Source: Paraburkholderia sp. BCC1885
GTDB lineage: Bacteria > Pseudomonadota > Gammaproteobacteria > Burkholderiales > Burkholderiaceae
Direction: 5' to 3'
Length of the DNA: 64,000 bases
Assembly (NCBI RefSeq): GCF_900996235.1
Contig: NZ_CAAJGM010000011.1
Location: 161,569 to 225,568 of the forward strand
Of this stretch, positions 9,250 to 18,363 are shown one piece after another. The notes below the pieces were generated by a model, which searched no databases, had not been told where the DNA came from, and was given only the letters and a program-made list of their open reading frames with translations. Made by a program: the position numbers and the translations under genes. Within the stretch, counting starts at the first letter, position 1. Each line of letters starts with the position of its first letter.

Positions 9250-9292
9250 AATGATTGATTCCTGTGAATGGATGGAAAAACGCGCGATCCGC

Positions 9293-10099
9293 TCAAGCGT
9301 GCCCGCTAACCGTCTGCCCTGCGGACGGTTGCCAGCGCATGAAATGCGCTTCGAACAGCGACACGGTCGTATCGAGCACTAGCGCGAACACCGTGAGCAA
9401 AAGAATGCCGGCGATGACCGAGTCGATATCGAACACGCCTTCAGCCAGCAGAATCAGGTAACCCACGCCCTTCTCGGAGCCGAGGTATTCGCCCACCACG
9501 CTGCCCACGAACGCAATGCCGACGGCGTTATGCAAGCTCGAAAAGACCCAGCTCATTGCCGATGGCAGATAGACGTGCCGCATCAACTGCCGTGAATTCG
9601 CGCCAAGCATGCGCGTGTTGGCCAGCACGGCTGGGCTGACTTCACGCACGCCCTGAAAGACGTTGAAAAACACCACGAAGAAAACCAGCGTGACGCCGAG
9701 CGCCACCTTCGACCAGATGCCAAGCCCAAACCACAAGGCGAAGATCGGCGCGAAGATCAACCTCGGCATCGAATTCAAAGCCTTGATGAACGGATCGGTG
9801 ACGATTGCGAGAAACGGGCTTAGCGCGAGCCACAGACCGCAGGCGAGCCCTAGCACCGTACCGATCAAAAAGGCCAGAATGGTTTCGATAAGCGTCGTAT
9901 AAAGATGCGCATAGATCGAGCCGGTGACGAACCAGCTAATCAGCTTGCGCGCCACGCCAGCCGGGTCACCGAAGAAAAACGGCGAAATCCAGCCGCGGCT
10001 CGTCAGCAGCCACCAGACGAACACAAAGCCACCGAGCAACAGCAGACGCGTGACCAGCACCACCAGCCTGTTACGTGGATCAAGAAGGGTTGCGTGCAT
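9293..10099 (-). CDS. ABC transporter permease (SsuC/TauC family)
   Basis: A 268-residue inner-membrane permease with about six hydrophobic helices. The EAA-loop region (VGEYLGSEKGVGYLILLAEG) that contacts the ATPase lies toward the C-terminus. The start MHATLLDPRNRLVVLV is inside the end of the ATPase gene (20 bp overlap), which indicates translational coupling. With the ATPase at 10080 and binding protein at 7376 it forms a nitrate/sulfonate/taurine-type importer. The length is normal. Confidence 0.93.
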   Translation of the reverse strand: MHATLLDPRNRLVVLVTRLLLLGGFVFVWWLLTSRGWISPFFFGDPAGVARKLISWFVTGSIYAHLYTTLIETILAFLIGTVLGLACGLWLALSPFLAIVTDPFIKALNSMPRLIFAPIFALWFGLGIWSKVALGVTLVFFVVFFNVFQGVREVSPAVLANTRMLGANSRQLMRHVYLPSAMSWVFSSLHNAVGIAFVGSVVGEYLGSEKGVGYLILLAEGVFDIDSVIAGILLLTVFALVLDTTVSLFEAHFMRWQPSAGQTVSGHA

Positions 10100-10934
10100 A
10101 GCTTTTCGAAACCTCCGCCCTGAGTACCTGCCAGATCTGCGCGTGAAGCTGCAGGAATCGTTGTGTCATGCGGATTTCGGCGACCTCGCGCGGACGCTGC
10201 AGATCTATGTCGAATTCGGCAACCGGTCTGGTGGCCGGTCCCGCTGACATCACCACCACGCGGTCCGACAACGAAATCGCCTCTTCGAGATCGTGGGTGA
10301 CGAATACGACGGACTTGCGGTCCGTCGACCACAGCCGCAGCAATTCGTCTTCCATCAGATGGCGCGTCTGGATGTCGAGCGCGCTAAACGGCTCATCCAT
10401 CAGGAGGATGCGTGGATCGAGCGCCAGCGCCTGCGCAAGGCCGGCGCGCTTGCGCATGCCGCCCGACATCTGGTGGGGATATTTGTCGCCGTGTCCGTCG
10501 AGGCCCACGCGGTGCAGCCACTCGCGCGCGGTGGCAATGGCGTCGGCCTTCGGCTGGCCGTGGAACAGCAGTCCCGCCGCGATGTTGTCTTCGGCGCTTT
10601 TCCAGGGCATGAGCGCGTCCACCTGAAACAGATAAGCCGCGTCCTTGTTGAGACCTTGCCTGAGCGGCTCACCGAATACGCTTAGTACGCCCGACGAAGG
10701 TCGGATCAAACCCGCCGCCACATTGAGTAGCGTCGACTTTCCGCAGCCGGTGGGTCCGACCACGGAGAGGAATTCGCCGTCGCGCACCCCGAGGTTCACT
10801 TCGCTCACCGCGGTATAGGTGCGCCCTCGTCCTTCGTTGCTGGCGAACGTACAGGTGACGCCCTCGAAACGCAGCGCCTCCCGCGCGTTGAGCGGCTTGC
10901 GTTCGGCATCGACGCTGCGTAATGCTGCCGTCAT
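10080..10934 (-). CDS. ABC transporter ATP-binding protein (SsuB/TauB family)
   Basis: Start chosen at ATG 10934 because AAGGAGG lies 8 nt upstream; this gives 284 residues (MTAALRSVDAERKPLNARE). Walker A GPTGCGKST, the signature MSGGMRKRAGLAQAL, Walker B RILLMDEPFSALD and the switch His in VFVTHDLEEAISLSDRV are all intact. It powers the importer with the overlapping permease gene. The gene sits 32 bp after an MFS transporter gene, so two transport systems appear to share one transcript. Confidence 0.94.
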   Translation of the reverse strand: MTAALRSVDAERKPLNAREALRFEGVTCTFASNEGRGRTYTAVSEVNLGVRDGEFLSVVGPTGCGKSTLLNVAAGLIRPSSGVLSVFGEPLRQGLNKDAAYLFQVDALMPWKSAEDNIAAGLLFHGQPKADAIATAREWLHRVGLDGHGDKYPHQMSGGMRKRAGLAQALALDPRILLMDEPFSALDIQTRHLMEDELLRLWSTDRKSVVFVTHDLEEAISLSDRVVVMSAGPATRPVAEFDIDLQRPREVAEIRMTQRFLQLHAQIWQVLRAEVSKSYARNPS

Positions 10935-10966
10935 GGTGCTGCCTCCTTCGGGCCGCGTGGTGAAGC

Positions 10967-12382
10967 TCACTGCGAAAGCTCTTCCAGGCTGCGGTTAAGC
11001 GTGCGCGGACTGAACACGCCCACCGCCACGATCATCACGAGCATGGCCGCGCCGATAAACAGCGCCACCCCAGCCGTGCCGCCCTCATGCAGAAAGAAGC
11101 CGATCAGGAGACCCGCGAGCGCGGCGCTCACGCGGCTCCACGAATAGACAAAGCCGATCGCCCGCGCGCGAATCCGGGTGGGATACTGTTCCGCCTGAAA
11201 ACCGTGGAAGACAAACGAAATCCAGTTATTGAACAGCGTGACCAGCACACCGAAGAAGATAATGAGCGCTGGACTCGTCTGTCGGGCAAAAAACATCATG
11301 AAGATGCCGATGCCCACTCCCGCCGAGACGATCTGCCATTTGCGCTCCATCTTGTCCGCAATCCAGATGCCGAGCAGCGGTCCGACCGGATTCGCCAGCG
11401 CGATGATAAAAGCGTACTGAAGGCTGGTGGTGACGTGGATGCCCTTCGAAATCAGCAGCGTCGGCACCCATGCGCCGAAACCGTAGAAGGCGATCGTCTG
11501 GGTCAGATTAAAAACGGACAGAACTAGCGTGCGCTTTCCATACGGCGCCCTGAACAGTTCGGAGAACTTGCCATCTCCGATCACCGCTTCCGCAGGCGCC
11601 GCTGGCGGCAGCGCGGCAACGCCCACGTCGCGCGCAATTTTAGCTTCGAGATCGCGCATGATCCGCTCGGCCTCGCCTTCCTTGCCGTGCAGCGAAAGCC
11701 AGCGTGGACTCTCGGGCAACCCCAGCCGCAAGCACCACGCCGCTACCGCGCCGACTGCGGCGATCATCGCCACCCAGCGCCAGCCGTCGATACCGAAAGG
11801 GCTCGCCGGCACCAGCAGCCAGCCAAGCAGGGCCACTACCGGCACGATCAGGAATTCGATGAACTGATAAAACGCGAACGCCTTGCCGCGGCCTTGCGGC
11901 GGCACGAGTTCAGTGAGAAAGGTATCGATGGTGACCTGTTCGAGCCCCACGCCGATTGCCGCGATGAAGCGGCACAGGTCGACCCCCGCCGCACTCGTCT
12001 GGCACGCCATGATGGCCGTGGCGAGCGAATACCAGATCAGCGAAAAGGTGAACATGGAGCGGCGTCCGAGGCGGTCCGCAATCGAGCCGAACACCATGCA
12101 GCCCAGCCACATGCCCGCGAACGTGCAGAAGACGAAGAACCCTACACCGCTGATACCGAAGAAGCCCACCGAATTATTGGAGAACAGCCCGCTGCGCACG
12201 AGCCCCGGCGCGATATACGCCGTCATGAACAGGTCGTACAGTTCGAACACGCCGCCCAGCGAGATCAGGAACACCAGCCGCCACAGGGTGCGCGTAAACG
12301 GCAACCTGTCGAGGCGCGCCGCGACTTGCCCTGCATACGAGTCGGCCACGACGAAGGTCGTATCCGCGTAGATTTCAGTCAT
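10967..12382 (-). CDS. MFS transporter
   Basis: A 471-residue, 12-helix major facilitator. ATG 12382 (MTEIYADTTFVVADSY) is preferred over the upstream start since GGAGA lies a few bases before it. It has the loop motif GSIADRLGRRSMF, a long central loop and the C-terminal AEQYPTRIRARAIGF signature of the sugar/aromatic acid porter group. It lies downstream of leuB and upstream of the ABC ATPase. It is a second, distinct MFS carrier in the cluster; the other is at 4826-6235. Confidence 0.92.
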   Translation of the reverse strand: MTEIYADTTFVVADSYAGQVAARLDRLPFTRTLWRLVFLISLGGVFELYDLFMTAYIAPGLVRSGLFSNNSVGFFGISGVGFFVFCTFAGMWLGCMVFGSIADRLGRRSMFTFSLIWYSLATAIMACQTSAAGVDLCRFIAAIGVGLEQVTIDTFLTELVPPQGRGKAFAFYQFIEFLIVPVVALLGWLLVPASPFGIDGWRWVAMIAAVGAVAAWCLRLGLPESPRWLSLHGKEGEAERIMRDLEAKIARDVGVAALPPAAPAEAVIGDGKFSELFRAPYGKRTLVLSVFNLTQTIAFYGFGAWVPTLLISKGIHVTTSLQYAFIIALANPVGPLLGIWIADKMERKWQIVSAGVGIGIFMMFFARQTSPALIIFFGVLVTLFNNWISFVFHGFQAEQYPTRIRARAIGFVYSWSRVSAALAGLLIGFFLHEGGTAGVALFIGAAMLVMIVAVGVFSPRTLNRSLEELSQ

Positions 12383-12439
12383 CGTCGTCTCCGTGCGGCA
12401 TGCCATCGCCACCGTGATTATTTTTTCGGCCCGTTTGAT

Positions 12440-12457
12440 GCCCGGCGCGAACCGGGC
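12440..12457. other. 6-bp GC hairpin between leuB and the MFS gene
   Basis: GCCCGG (12440-12445) and CCGGGC (12452-12457) form a perfect stem around a 6-nt loop in the 130-bp gap between leuB and the MFS gene. There is no U-tract right after it on either strand. It could be an attenuating or RNA-stabilising hairpin rather than a full terminator. Confidence 0.35.
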
Positions 12458-12512
12458 GTGCGGCGCCGCTTACTATCACTCACACTCACTGCTTATCGCC
12501 AACCTTCGCCGC

Positions 12513-13577
12513 TTAGCCGAGTGCGGCAAGCACGGCCTCACCCATTTCACGCGTGCCGACTTTCTTCGTACCCGGCTGATAGATGTCCGCGGTACGGTAG
12601 CCCTCGGCCAGCACCTTGCTGACCGCGCGACGAATCCGCGTGGCCGCCTCCGGCAGATCGAACGACAGGCGCATCATCATTTCAACCGACAGGATCGCCG
12701 CCAGCGGATTGGCGATGTCTTTGCCGGCGATATCGGGCGCGGTGCCGTGCACGGGCTCGTACAGCCCCAAACGGTCGCTGCCGAGCGACGCCGACGGCAG
12801 CATGCCGATCGAGCCGGTCAACATGGCCGCCGCGTCGGACAGGATGTCGCCGAACACGTTGCCCGTCACGATCACGTCGAACTGGCGCGGGTTGCGCATC
12901 AGCATCATCGCGGCAGCGTCGACGAATGCGTGGGTCAGTTCGACGTCCGGGTACGCCGTGCCGACTTCGGTCACGACTTCGCGCCACAGTTGCATGGTTT
13001 CGAGCACGTTGGCCTTGTCGACCGAACACACCTTGCGATTGCGCTGCCGTGCGGCGCGAAACGCCGCATGGGCGATGCGCCGCACTTCGCTTTCCGTGTA
13101 GCGCATCGTGTTGATGCCGACGCGCTCGCCGCCCTCGATCGTAATGCCGCGCGGCTCGCCGAAATACAGGTCGCCGGTCAATTCGCGCAGAATCACGATG
13201 TCCAGTCCGTCGACGATTTCGCGCTTCAGGCTCGACGCATCGGCCAGTTCGGGAAACAGGAACGCCGGGCGGAAATTCGCAAACAGGCCCAGCGCCTTGC
13301 GCAGACGCAGCAGGCTCGCACCGGGACGCATGTCGAAGGGGATCTTCTCGTCGCCCGGCTCGCCCGCCGCGCCGAACAGAATCGCGTCGGACTTGCGCGC
13401 CAGTTCGAGCGTCGCCGCCGGCAGCGGGTCGCCTGCGGCGGCCACGCCCGCTCCGCCGATCGGCGCGTGACTGACTTCCAGTTCGGCACTCTTAGGCACG
13501 ACTGCCTGCAACACCTTGAGCGCTTCGGCGGTGACTTCCTTGCCAATTCCATCGCCAGCGAGCACGGCAACTTTCAT
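12513..13577 (-). CDS. leuB: 3-isopropylmalate dehydrogenase family protein (LeuB-like)
   Basis: A 354-residue NAD-dependent beta-decarboxylating dehydrogenase. ATG 13577 ([15 protein letters not shown]) is the family start, 14 codons inside the open frame. Signatures include [33 protein letters not shown] and [18 protein letters not shown]. LeuB oxidatively decarboxylates 3-isopropylmalate, and relatives act on D-malate, tartrate or 3-methylmalate. It is last of a tight leuC-leuD-leuB set (38 bp after leuD). Because the set is joined to catabolic genes and a divergent LysR, it may be a specialised paralogue rather than the leucine-biosynthesis copy. Confidence 0.85.
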   Translation of the reverse strand: MKVAVLAGDGIGKEVTAEALKVLQAVVPKSAELEVSHAPIGGAGVAAAGDPLPAATLELARKSDAILFGAAGEPGDEKIPFDMRPGASLLRLRKALGLFANFRPAFLFPELADASSLKREIVDGLDIVILRELTGDLYFGEPRGITIEGGERVGINTMRYTESEVRRIAHAAFRAARQRNRKVCSVDKANVLETMQLWREVVTEVGTAYPDVELTHAFVDAAAMMLMRNPRQFDVIVTGNVFGDILSDAAAMLTGSIGMLPSASLGSDRLGLYEPVHGTAPDIAGKDIANPLAAILSVEMMMRLSFDLPEAATRIRRAVSKVLAEGYRTADIYQPGTKKVGTREMGEAVLAALG

Positions 13578-13615
13578 TTCCTGTCCTTTATAAGGGATGA
13601 ATATCGCACCGGCTT

Positions 13616-14206
13616 TCAATACGCGTAACTGCGCTCGAATGCTTCGATCCGGTCCAGTTGAGTCAAGGTGTAGCCGAGTTCGTCGAGACCCTCCATCAGG
13701 CAGCGCTTCTGGTAGGTGTCGATATCGAACCCGTGCTTGACGCCATCAGGCGTGGCAACCGTCTGCGCGGCGAGTTCGACACTGACGTGCAAGCCTGGTT
13801 GCGCCTCGATCTTGCCGATCATTTCCGTGACGTGGCTGGCCGGCAGCAATACCACCAGCAAGCCGTTCTTCGCCGCGTTCGACGCAAAGATATCGCCAAC
13901 ACTCGGCGCGATCACGACGCGAACGCCGTAGTCGTACAGCGCCCACACCGCATGCTCGCGCGACGAACCGCAAGCGAAGTTCTCTTTCGCCACCACGATG
14001 CGCGCATCACGATACGCCGCTGCGTTCAGTGCAAATGATTCGTTGAGCGAACCGTCCGCGCGATACCGTAAATCGCGAAACAGATAATTGCCGAAATTAT
14101 CGGAACGGGGCTTCTGCAGATAGCGTGCGGGCAGAATCTGATCCGTGTCGAAGTTGGCCTGCGAAATCGGCAGCGCCACTGCGTCCAGATGAACGAATGG
14201 TTCCAT
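13616..14206 (-). CDS. leuD: 3-isopropylmalate dehydratase small subunit (LeuD-like)
   Basis: A 196-residue swivelling-domain subunit of the aconitase superfamily. The start ATG at 14206 overlaps the leuC stop in a TGATG arrangement, with GGAGGG inside the leuC end as ribosome site. This is classic translational coupling. The frame stays open further upstream but that part lies inside leuC. Motifs are [15 protein letters not shown] near residues 14-28, [13 protein letters not shown] near 75-87, and [19 protein letters not shown] substrate-loop residues. With LeuC it isomerises 2- and 3-isopropylmalate or related methylmalates. Confidence 0.9.
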   Translation of the reverse strand: MEPFVHLDAVALPISQANFDTDQILPARYLQKPRSDNFGNYLFRDLRYRADGSLNESFALNAAAYRDARIVVAKENFACGSSREHAVWALYDYGVRVVIAPSVGDIFASNAAKNGLLVVLLPASHVTEMIGKIEAQPGLHVSVELAAQTVATPDGVKHGFDIDTYQKRCLMEGLDELGYTLTQLDRIEAFERSYAY

Positions 14207-15636
14207 CAGATGCCCTCCGCGAGCATGGGCCGGACGTCGACGAGGTGTCCGCTCAGCGCGGCGGCCGCGACCATGACGGGGCTCATCAGATGGGTCCGCG
14301 AGCCGGGGCCCTGGCGGCCCACAAAGTTGCGATTGGTCGTGGACGCGCTGCGCTGCCCCGGCGCCACCGTATCGCCGTTGGTGCCGAGGCACATCGAGCA
14401 GCCCGCTTCGCGCCACTGAAAACCTGCGTCCCTGAAGATGCGATCGAGGCCCAGCGCCTCCGCTTCCTGTTTGACGAGCCCGGAGCCCGGCACCACCCAC
14501 GCCTCGACCGATTGCGCGACCTTGCGGCCCTTGACCACCGCAGCGGCCGCCTTGAGGTCCTCGATACGGCCATTGGTGCAGGAACCGATAAACGCCCGGT
14601 CGATCTTCAGACCGTCGAGCGGCATGCCCGGCGTCAGCCCCATGTAATCCATGCTGCGCTGCATCGCGACGCGCCGTTCGCCGTTCGGCGCCGCAGCAGG
14701 GTCCGGCACGCGCGCGTCGATGGGCAGCGCATCCTCGGGGCTGTTGCCCCAGGTGACCATCGGCCGGAGACTGCCGACGTCGAGCGAGACTTCCTTGTCG
14801 AACGACGCGCCCGGGTCCGAGGCCAGCGAGCGCCAGCGCGTCACCTCACGGTCCCATTCTGCGCCGGCCGGCGCGAACGGCCTGCCCGCGAGATAGTTGA
14901 AGGTGGTGTCGTCAGGCGCGATCATGCCGGCGCGTCCGCCCGCTTCGATAGACATGTTGCAGACCGTCAGACGTCCTTCCATCGACAGGCTGGCGATCCC
15001 CGGTCCGCTGTATTCGATCACATGTCCCGTCGCGCCGCCCGCGCCGATGCGGGCGATGATGGCGAGAATCACGTCTTTCGCGCTCACGCCGGCCGGCAAG
15101 CGGCCTTCGAGCACGATGCGCAAGGCCTTGGGCTTGCGCTGCCAGAGGGTTTGCGTCGCCAGCACGTGCGCGACTTCGGTGGCGCCGATGCCGAACGCTA
15201 GCGCGCCTAGCGCGCCATGCGTCGATGTATGGCTGTCGCCACATACGATCAGCATGCCCGGCCGACTCATGCCCTGTTCAGGACCGACCACATGGACGAT
15301 GCCCTGGCGCACATCGTCGAGACCAAAGAAAGTGATGCCGAGGCTCTTGCTGTCTTCGCGCAGGGCGTCGGCCATGGCGCGCTTTTCCGGATCGGCGATG
15401 CTGGCGAGATCGCGATTGGCAGTGGGCACGTAGTGGTCCGGCGTGGCAAAACCGCGTTGCGGCGCATGGGCCTTCAGGCCGCGCTGGCGCAGCATTTCGA
15501 AAGCGGGCGCGGAGCCGTCCTGCAGAAAGTGACTGTCCACGTAAAGCAGGCTTTGACCGTCTTCGCGTGTGAGAACGTGATGGGTCTGCCAGATTTTATC
15601 GAGCAGTGTTCGGGGTGCCCGGTTCGATGGGTTCAC
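14206..15636 (-). CDS. leuC: 3-isopropylmalate dehydratase large subunit (LeuC-like)
   Basis: A 476-residue large subunit with the [4Fe-4S] cluster. Cysteine ligands are visible in FIGSCTNGRIEDL and GCSMCLGTNGD, and GDSHTSTHGALGALAFGIG marks the N-terminal domain. Length is standard for bacterial LeuC. It is the first gene of the leuCDB set and is transcribed away from the LysR gene at 15773. The enzyme class hydrates and dehydrates isopropylmalate, citraconate or cis-aconitate-like acids. Family assignment is sure; physiological substrate in this catabolic context is not. Confidence 0.92.
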   Translation of the reverse strand: MNPSNRAPRTLLDKIWQTHHVLTREDGQSLLYVDSHFLQDGSAPAFEMLRQRGLKAHAPQRGFATPDHYVPTANRDLASIADPEKRAMADALREDSKSLGITFFGLDDVRQGIVHVVGPEQGMSRPGMLIVCGDSHTSTHGALGALAFGIGATEVAHVLATQTLWQRKPKALRIVLEGRLPAGVSAKDVILAIIARIGAGGATGHVIEYSGPGIASLSMEGRLTVCNMSIEAGGRAGMIAPDDTTFNYLAGRPFAPAGAEWDREVTRWRSLASDPGASFDKEVSLDVGSLRPMVTWGNSPEDALPIDARVPDPAAAPNGERRVAMQRSMDYMGLTPGMPLDGLKIDRAFIGSCTNGRIEDLKAAAAVVKGRKVAQSVEAWVVPGSGLVKQEAEALGLDRIFRDAGFQWREAGCSMCLGTNGDTVAPGQRSASTTNRNFVGRQGPGSRTHLMSPVMVAAAALSGHLVDVRPMLAEGI

Positions 15637-15726
15637 TTCGATGTCTCCGTCGGTCAGCGCCGTCTGTCGCGGCGCGAGTTCTCGATGTCGAGTGAATCGA
15701 TGATAGGCAGTTCTAGGGCCTTTTCA

Positions 15727-15765
15727 ATGATCGATATATCATGGGGGGCATGAGAAAATCTCATG
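15727..15765. promoter_or_regulatory. Two inverted repeats in the leuC/LysR divergent region
   Basis: ATGAT-N6-ATCAT (15727-15742) and CATGAGA-AAA-TCTCATG (15749-15765) are perfect inverted repeats just before the LysR start at 15773 and 90-130 nt upstream of leuC. LysR regulators bind such interrupted palindromes in divergent promoters, so these are candidate operators for autoregulation and control of leuCDB. Confidence 0.5.
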
Positions 15766-15772
15766 AAAATCC

Positions 15773-16693
15773 ATGCGACGAAAACTTCCTCCGCTAAACG
15801 CCTTGCGCGCCTTCGAAGCGTCCGCGCGCTATCTGAGCTTCACGGGCGCCGCGAAAGAACTGCTCGTGACCCAAGGCGCTGTCAGCCGTCACGTGTCGTT
15901 GCTGGAGGACTGGCTGGGCGTCAAACTGTTTCTGCGCACGCATCGCGGCATTGAGTTGACGCGTAAAGGCGAGGCGTATGTGCGGGCGCTGAGCAGCGTA
16001 TTCGACCAGATCGATTACGCGACGCGCGAAGCACGCAATGAAGCGGACGGCTCGGTGCTGCGTCTCAAGCTGCCGCCCACCTTTGCGATGCGCTGGCTAG
16101 TGCCGCGTTTGACGCGCTTCCAGGCGCTTCATCCGAAGATTGAAATACAGATTTTCACCTCGCACGAACCGGCCAACTTTCGCCAGGAAGACATCGACCT
16201 CTCGGTTCACTCGCACCCGTTTCCGCCTGACGATACCGCGCAACGCCGTCTGCTCGGCGAAGTGCTGATGCCCGTGTGCAGTCCGGCGCTCCTTAGACAG
16301 AGTGCGCCTTTGCATACGCCGCAGGATCTCGTGAATTACACGCTTCTGGCGTCGCGCCATCGGCCGATGGATTGGTCGCGCTGGCTGATCGAAGCCGGCA
16401 TCACCGAACTGGAAGGCGCGGCCAGCATCAATTTCGATAATGCCGCGCTGGCCTATCAGGGGGCCATCGACAATCTCGGCGTCGTAATGGGTGTGCGGGC
16501 ATTGATCGAAGACGACTTATGCAGCGGGCGGCTGGTGGCGCCGTTCGATCTGCAGGTGCCGACGCCCGGCGCGTACTACCTGGCGTGTTCGCAGGTCAGC
16601 TCCAGCTCGCCGCAACTGATCGCGTTCGAAGCGTGGCTGATGCAGGAAGCGCTCGACTTCGAGAAAACCCTGCTGCGGCCCATGACGCCATGA
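15773..16693 (+). CDS. LysR family transcriptional regulator (GcvA type)
   Basis: A 306-residue LysR protein. The N-terminal helix-turn-helix region (LPPLNALRAFEASARYLSFTGAAKELLVTQGAVSRHVSLLEDWL) has the GcvA-type FEAxAR...TxAAxEL...AVSxxVxxLE pattern at residues 6-48. A substrate-binding domain follows. It is divergent from leuC with 136 bp between them, the usual arrangement for a LysR gene and its target operon. It most likely senses an intermediate of the leuCDB-linked pathway. Inverted repeats lie right before its start. Confidence 0.93.
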   Translation: MRRKLPPLNALRAFEASARYLSFTGAAKELLVTQGAVSRHVSLLEDWLGVKLFLRTHRGIELTRKGEAYVRALSSVFDQIDYATREARNEADGSVLRLKLPPTFAMRWLVPRLTRFQALHPKIEIQIFTSHEPANFRQEDIDLSVHSHPFPPDDTAQRRLLGEVLMPVCSPALLRQSAPLHTPQDLVNYTLLASRHRPMDWSRWLIEAGITELEGAASINFDNAALAYQGAIDNLGVVMGVRALIEDDLCSGRLVAPFDLQVPTPGAYYLACSQVSSSSPQLIAFEAWLMQEALDFEKTLLRPMTP

Positions 16694-16746
16694 AAGCGCG
16701 CGGCTCATTACGAGCAACCGTGGCGTGCGTCGTCAACCGCAATACG

Positions 16747-17472
16747 TTATTGATGAAAACCCGGCTCGAACTGCTTGCCGACAAACGCGATATGCGCGTG
16801 CATGGCCTGCTGCGCGGCATCCGGGTTGCGGTCCCGCACGGCAAAAAAGATCGACTCGTGCTGATTCAAACGCATGATCGACTGAATGGCGGCGTTTGAA
16901 TTGTTGAGCGTCGCATCGAAGGTATTTGCGGCGATATGCTCGCGCAGCATCGTAATCACGCTGGCGTAGAACTGATCGAGCATGCGGTTATGCGACGCAG
17001 CGGTCAGCGCCGTGTGAAACTCGCCGTCCACGATGGCTTCCGCGTCGACGTCATGCGCGGCGACCGCGTCGCGCATCTTCACAAGAATCGATTCAAGCCG
17101 GTGCAATTCTTCCGGCGCGGCACGCTGTGCGGCAAAGCGCGCAGCCGCGCATTCGAAAACCAGGCGGAATTCCAGCGTTTCCAGCCTGAGCGGCGGATTT
17201 TCCGCGACCAGTTGCAGCCATGGTGCGCTCAGCCGCGCCGTCTGTTTCTGCACGACGTAGACCCCACTGCCGCGCTTGGTTTCGAGCATGCCCTTGCTGA
17301 CGAGGCGCTGAATCGCCTCGCGCACAGTGGAACGCGACACGCCCAGCGTTTCAGCGAGCGTGCGCTCCGCGGGAAGGCGCGCCGATTGTCCCCAACTGCC
17401 CTCGAGTACCTTCTCTTCGAGCTGCCGAATGGTTCTATCGAGCACGCCAGACGAAAGACTGTGAAATCCCAT
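16747..17472 (-). CDS. FadR/GntR family transcriptional regulator (FCD domain)
   Basis: A 241-residue GntR regulator. The winged helix covers about residues 10-75 (LPAERTLAETLGVSRSTVREAIQRLVSKGMLETKRGSGVYV) and the FCD ligand domain about 90-230 (EFRLVFECAAARFAAQR, FHTALTAASHNRMLDQFY), with metal-binding histidines expected in the latter. FCD regulators of this subgroup sense organic acids and often repress catabolic operons. A near-palindrome of the FadR-subgroup type lies 15 nt upstream of its start, implying autoregulation. It is convergent with the LysR gene. Confidence 0.92.
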   Translation of the reverse strand: MGFHSLSSGVLDRTIRQLEEKVLEGSWGQSARLPAERTLAETLGVSRSTVREAIQRLVSKGMLETKRGSGVYVVQKQTARLSAPWLQLVAENPPLRLETLEFRLVFECAAARFAAQRAAPEELHRLESILVKMRDAVAAHDVDAEAIVDGEFHTALTAASHNRMLDQFYASVITMLREHIAANTFDATLNNSNAAIQSIMRLNQHESIFFAVRDRNPDAAQQAMHAHIAFVGKQFEPGFHQ

Positions 17473-17486
17473 GCCGGTACTTCCAC

Positions 17487-17505
17487 AAATTGGTCCGACC
17501 GATTT
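17487..17505. promoter_or_regulatory. FadR/GntR-type operator upstream of the FCD regulator
   Basis: AAATTGGTCCGACCGATTT is a near-perfect palindrome (one mismatch) containing TGGTCCGACC, close to the TGGTnnnACCA core known for FadR-subgroup GntR proteins. It lies 15 nt upstream of the regulator start at 17472, where binding would block its own promoter. Confidence 0.6.
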
Positions 17506-17673
17506 GCCTCACCTCGTGAACGAAACCACTATCCGCAGCAGACGGGGCGTTGATCCCGCTGTCCGCTCACGAGCCCCACCACTCCAGAGGAAAACATGGC
17601 GGATTCTAACTCACTGCTTATCCGGCTGCACGCAGACGACCCACGGCGCGCAACCACATAGCACTACGAAGCA

Positions 17674-18363
17674 TTATCGGATCAGCAACTCGAACGGCGC
17701 GGCGTCTTCCCAGACAAAGCTGCCGTCCGGCTGCCTGATCAGTTCCGGGAAATGCCCCGGCACGATGCGGTCAGCCCGCTCGAGGATGCGCCGAATGGTG
17801 CGCGTGCCGGTATCGACTTCGTCGAACGCCATGTCGCAGCGCTTCAGGATGGCTTCCTTGGCGTACTTGATCGCATCGCCCGCAATGATCACGCGGCCAC
17901 GGTCCGCCGTTTCCAGTTCGAGCCCATAACAGCCCGGCGTATGGCCAGGCGCCGGGAAAAAGTGAACGCCATGATCGAGCTGCCCTTCGCCGCTGATGAA
18001 TTCGATTTGCGACTTCGACAGTTGCTCGCGAATGCCCCACGGCAGCAGCAGATCGTCAGGATGCGGATGCGCCGCGTATTCCCACTCGCGCTCGCTCACC
18101 ACGAAGCGCGCATGCGCGAACAGATCGACGTTATGCGCGTGGTCGAAATGCAGATGCGACAGAAACACCGTCTTGATGTCGGCCGGGGCGATGCCGCGAT
18201 CGCGCAGCGCCTTCAGCAAACCGAGCCGCGAGATGTAGCCACCGGTGTCGAACAGCATCAGGCCGTCCTGGCCGCGAATCAGCGTGACGTTGGCGATACC
18301 GAGAAAATCGTGTTTCAGGCGCAGATTGTTGCCTTGAACCAGGATCTCGTAGGTCGGCTTCAT
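17674..18363 (-). CDS. MBL-fold metallohydrolase
   Basis: A 229-residue metallo-beta-lactamase-fold protein with the zinc motif LSHLHFDHAHN near residues 68-78, the second histidine in APGHTPGCYG and the Asp in IAGDAIKYA. It resembles lactonase-like hydrolases but is shorter than the one at 3959. Its start overlaps the preceding GntR gene stop by 4 bp (ATGA), so the two are translationally coupled. It may open a lactone in the pathway controlled by that regulator. No substrate can be assigned. Confidence 0.88.
   Translation of the reverse strand: MKPTYEILVQGNNLRLKHDFLGIANVTLIRGQDGLMLFDTGGYISRLGLLKALRDRGIAPADIKTVFLSHLHFDHAHNVDLFAHARFVVSEREWEYAAHPHPDDLLLPWGIREQLSKSQIEFISGEGQLDHGVHFFPAPGHTPGCYGLELETADRGRVIIAGDAIKYAKEAILKRCDMAFDEVDTGTRTIRRILERADRIVPGHFPELIRQPDGSFVWEDAAPFELLIR

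Noticed and set aside
12440..12457. Terminator between leuB and the MFS gene
   Set aside because: A good hairpin but no U-tract, so kept only as a structural element.
14207..14500. Long N-terminal extension of leuD
   Set aside because: It lies wholly inside leuC; the TGATG overlap and ribosome site fix the start at 14206.
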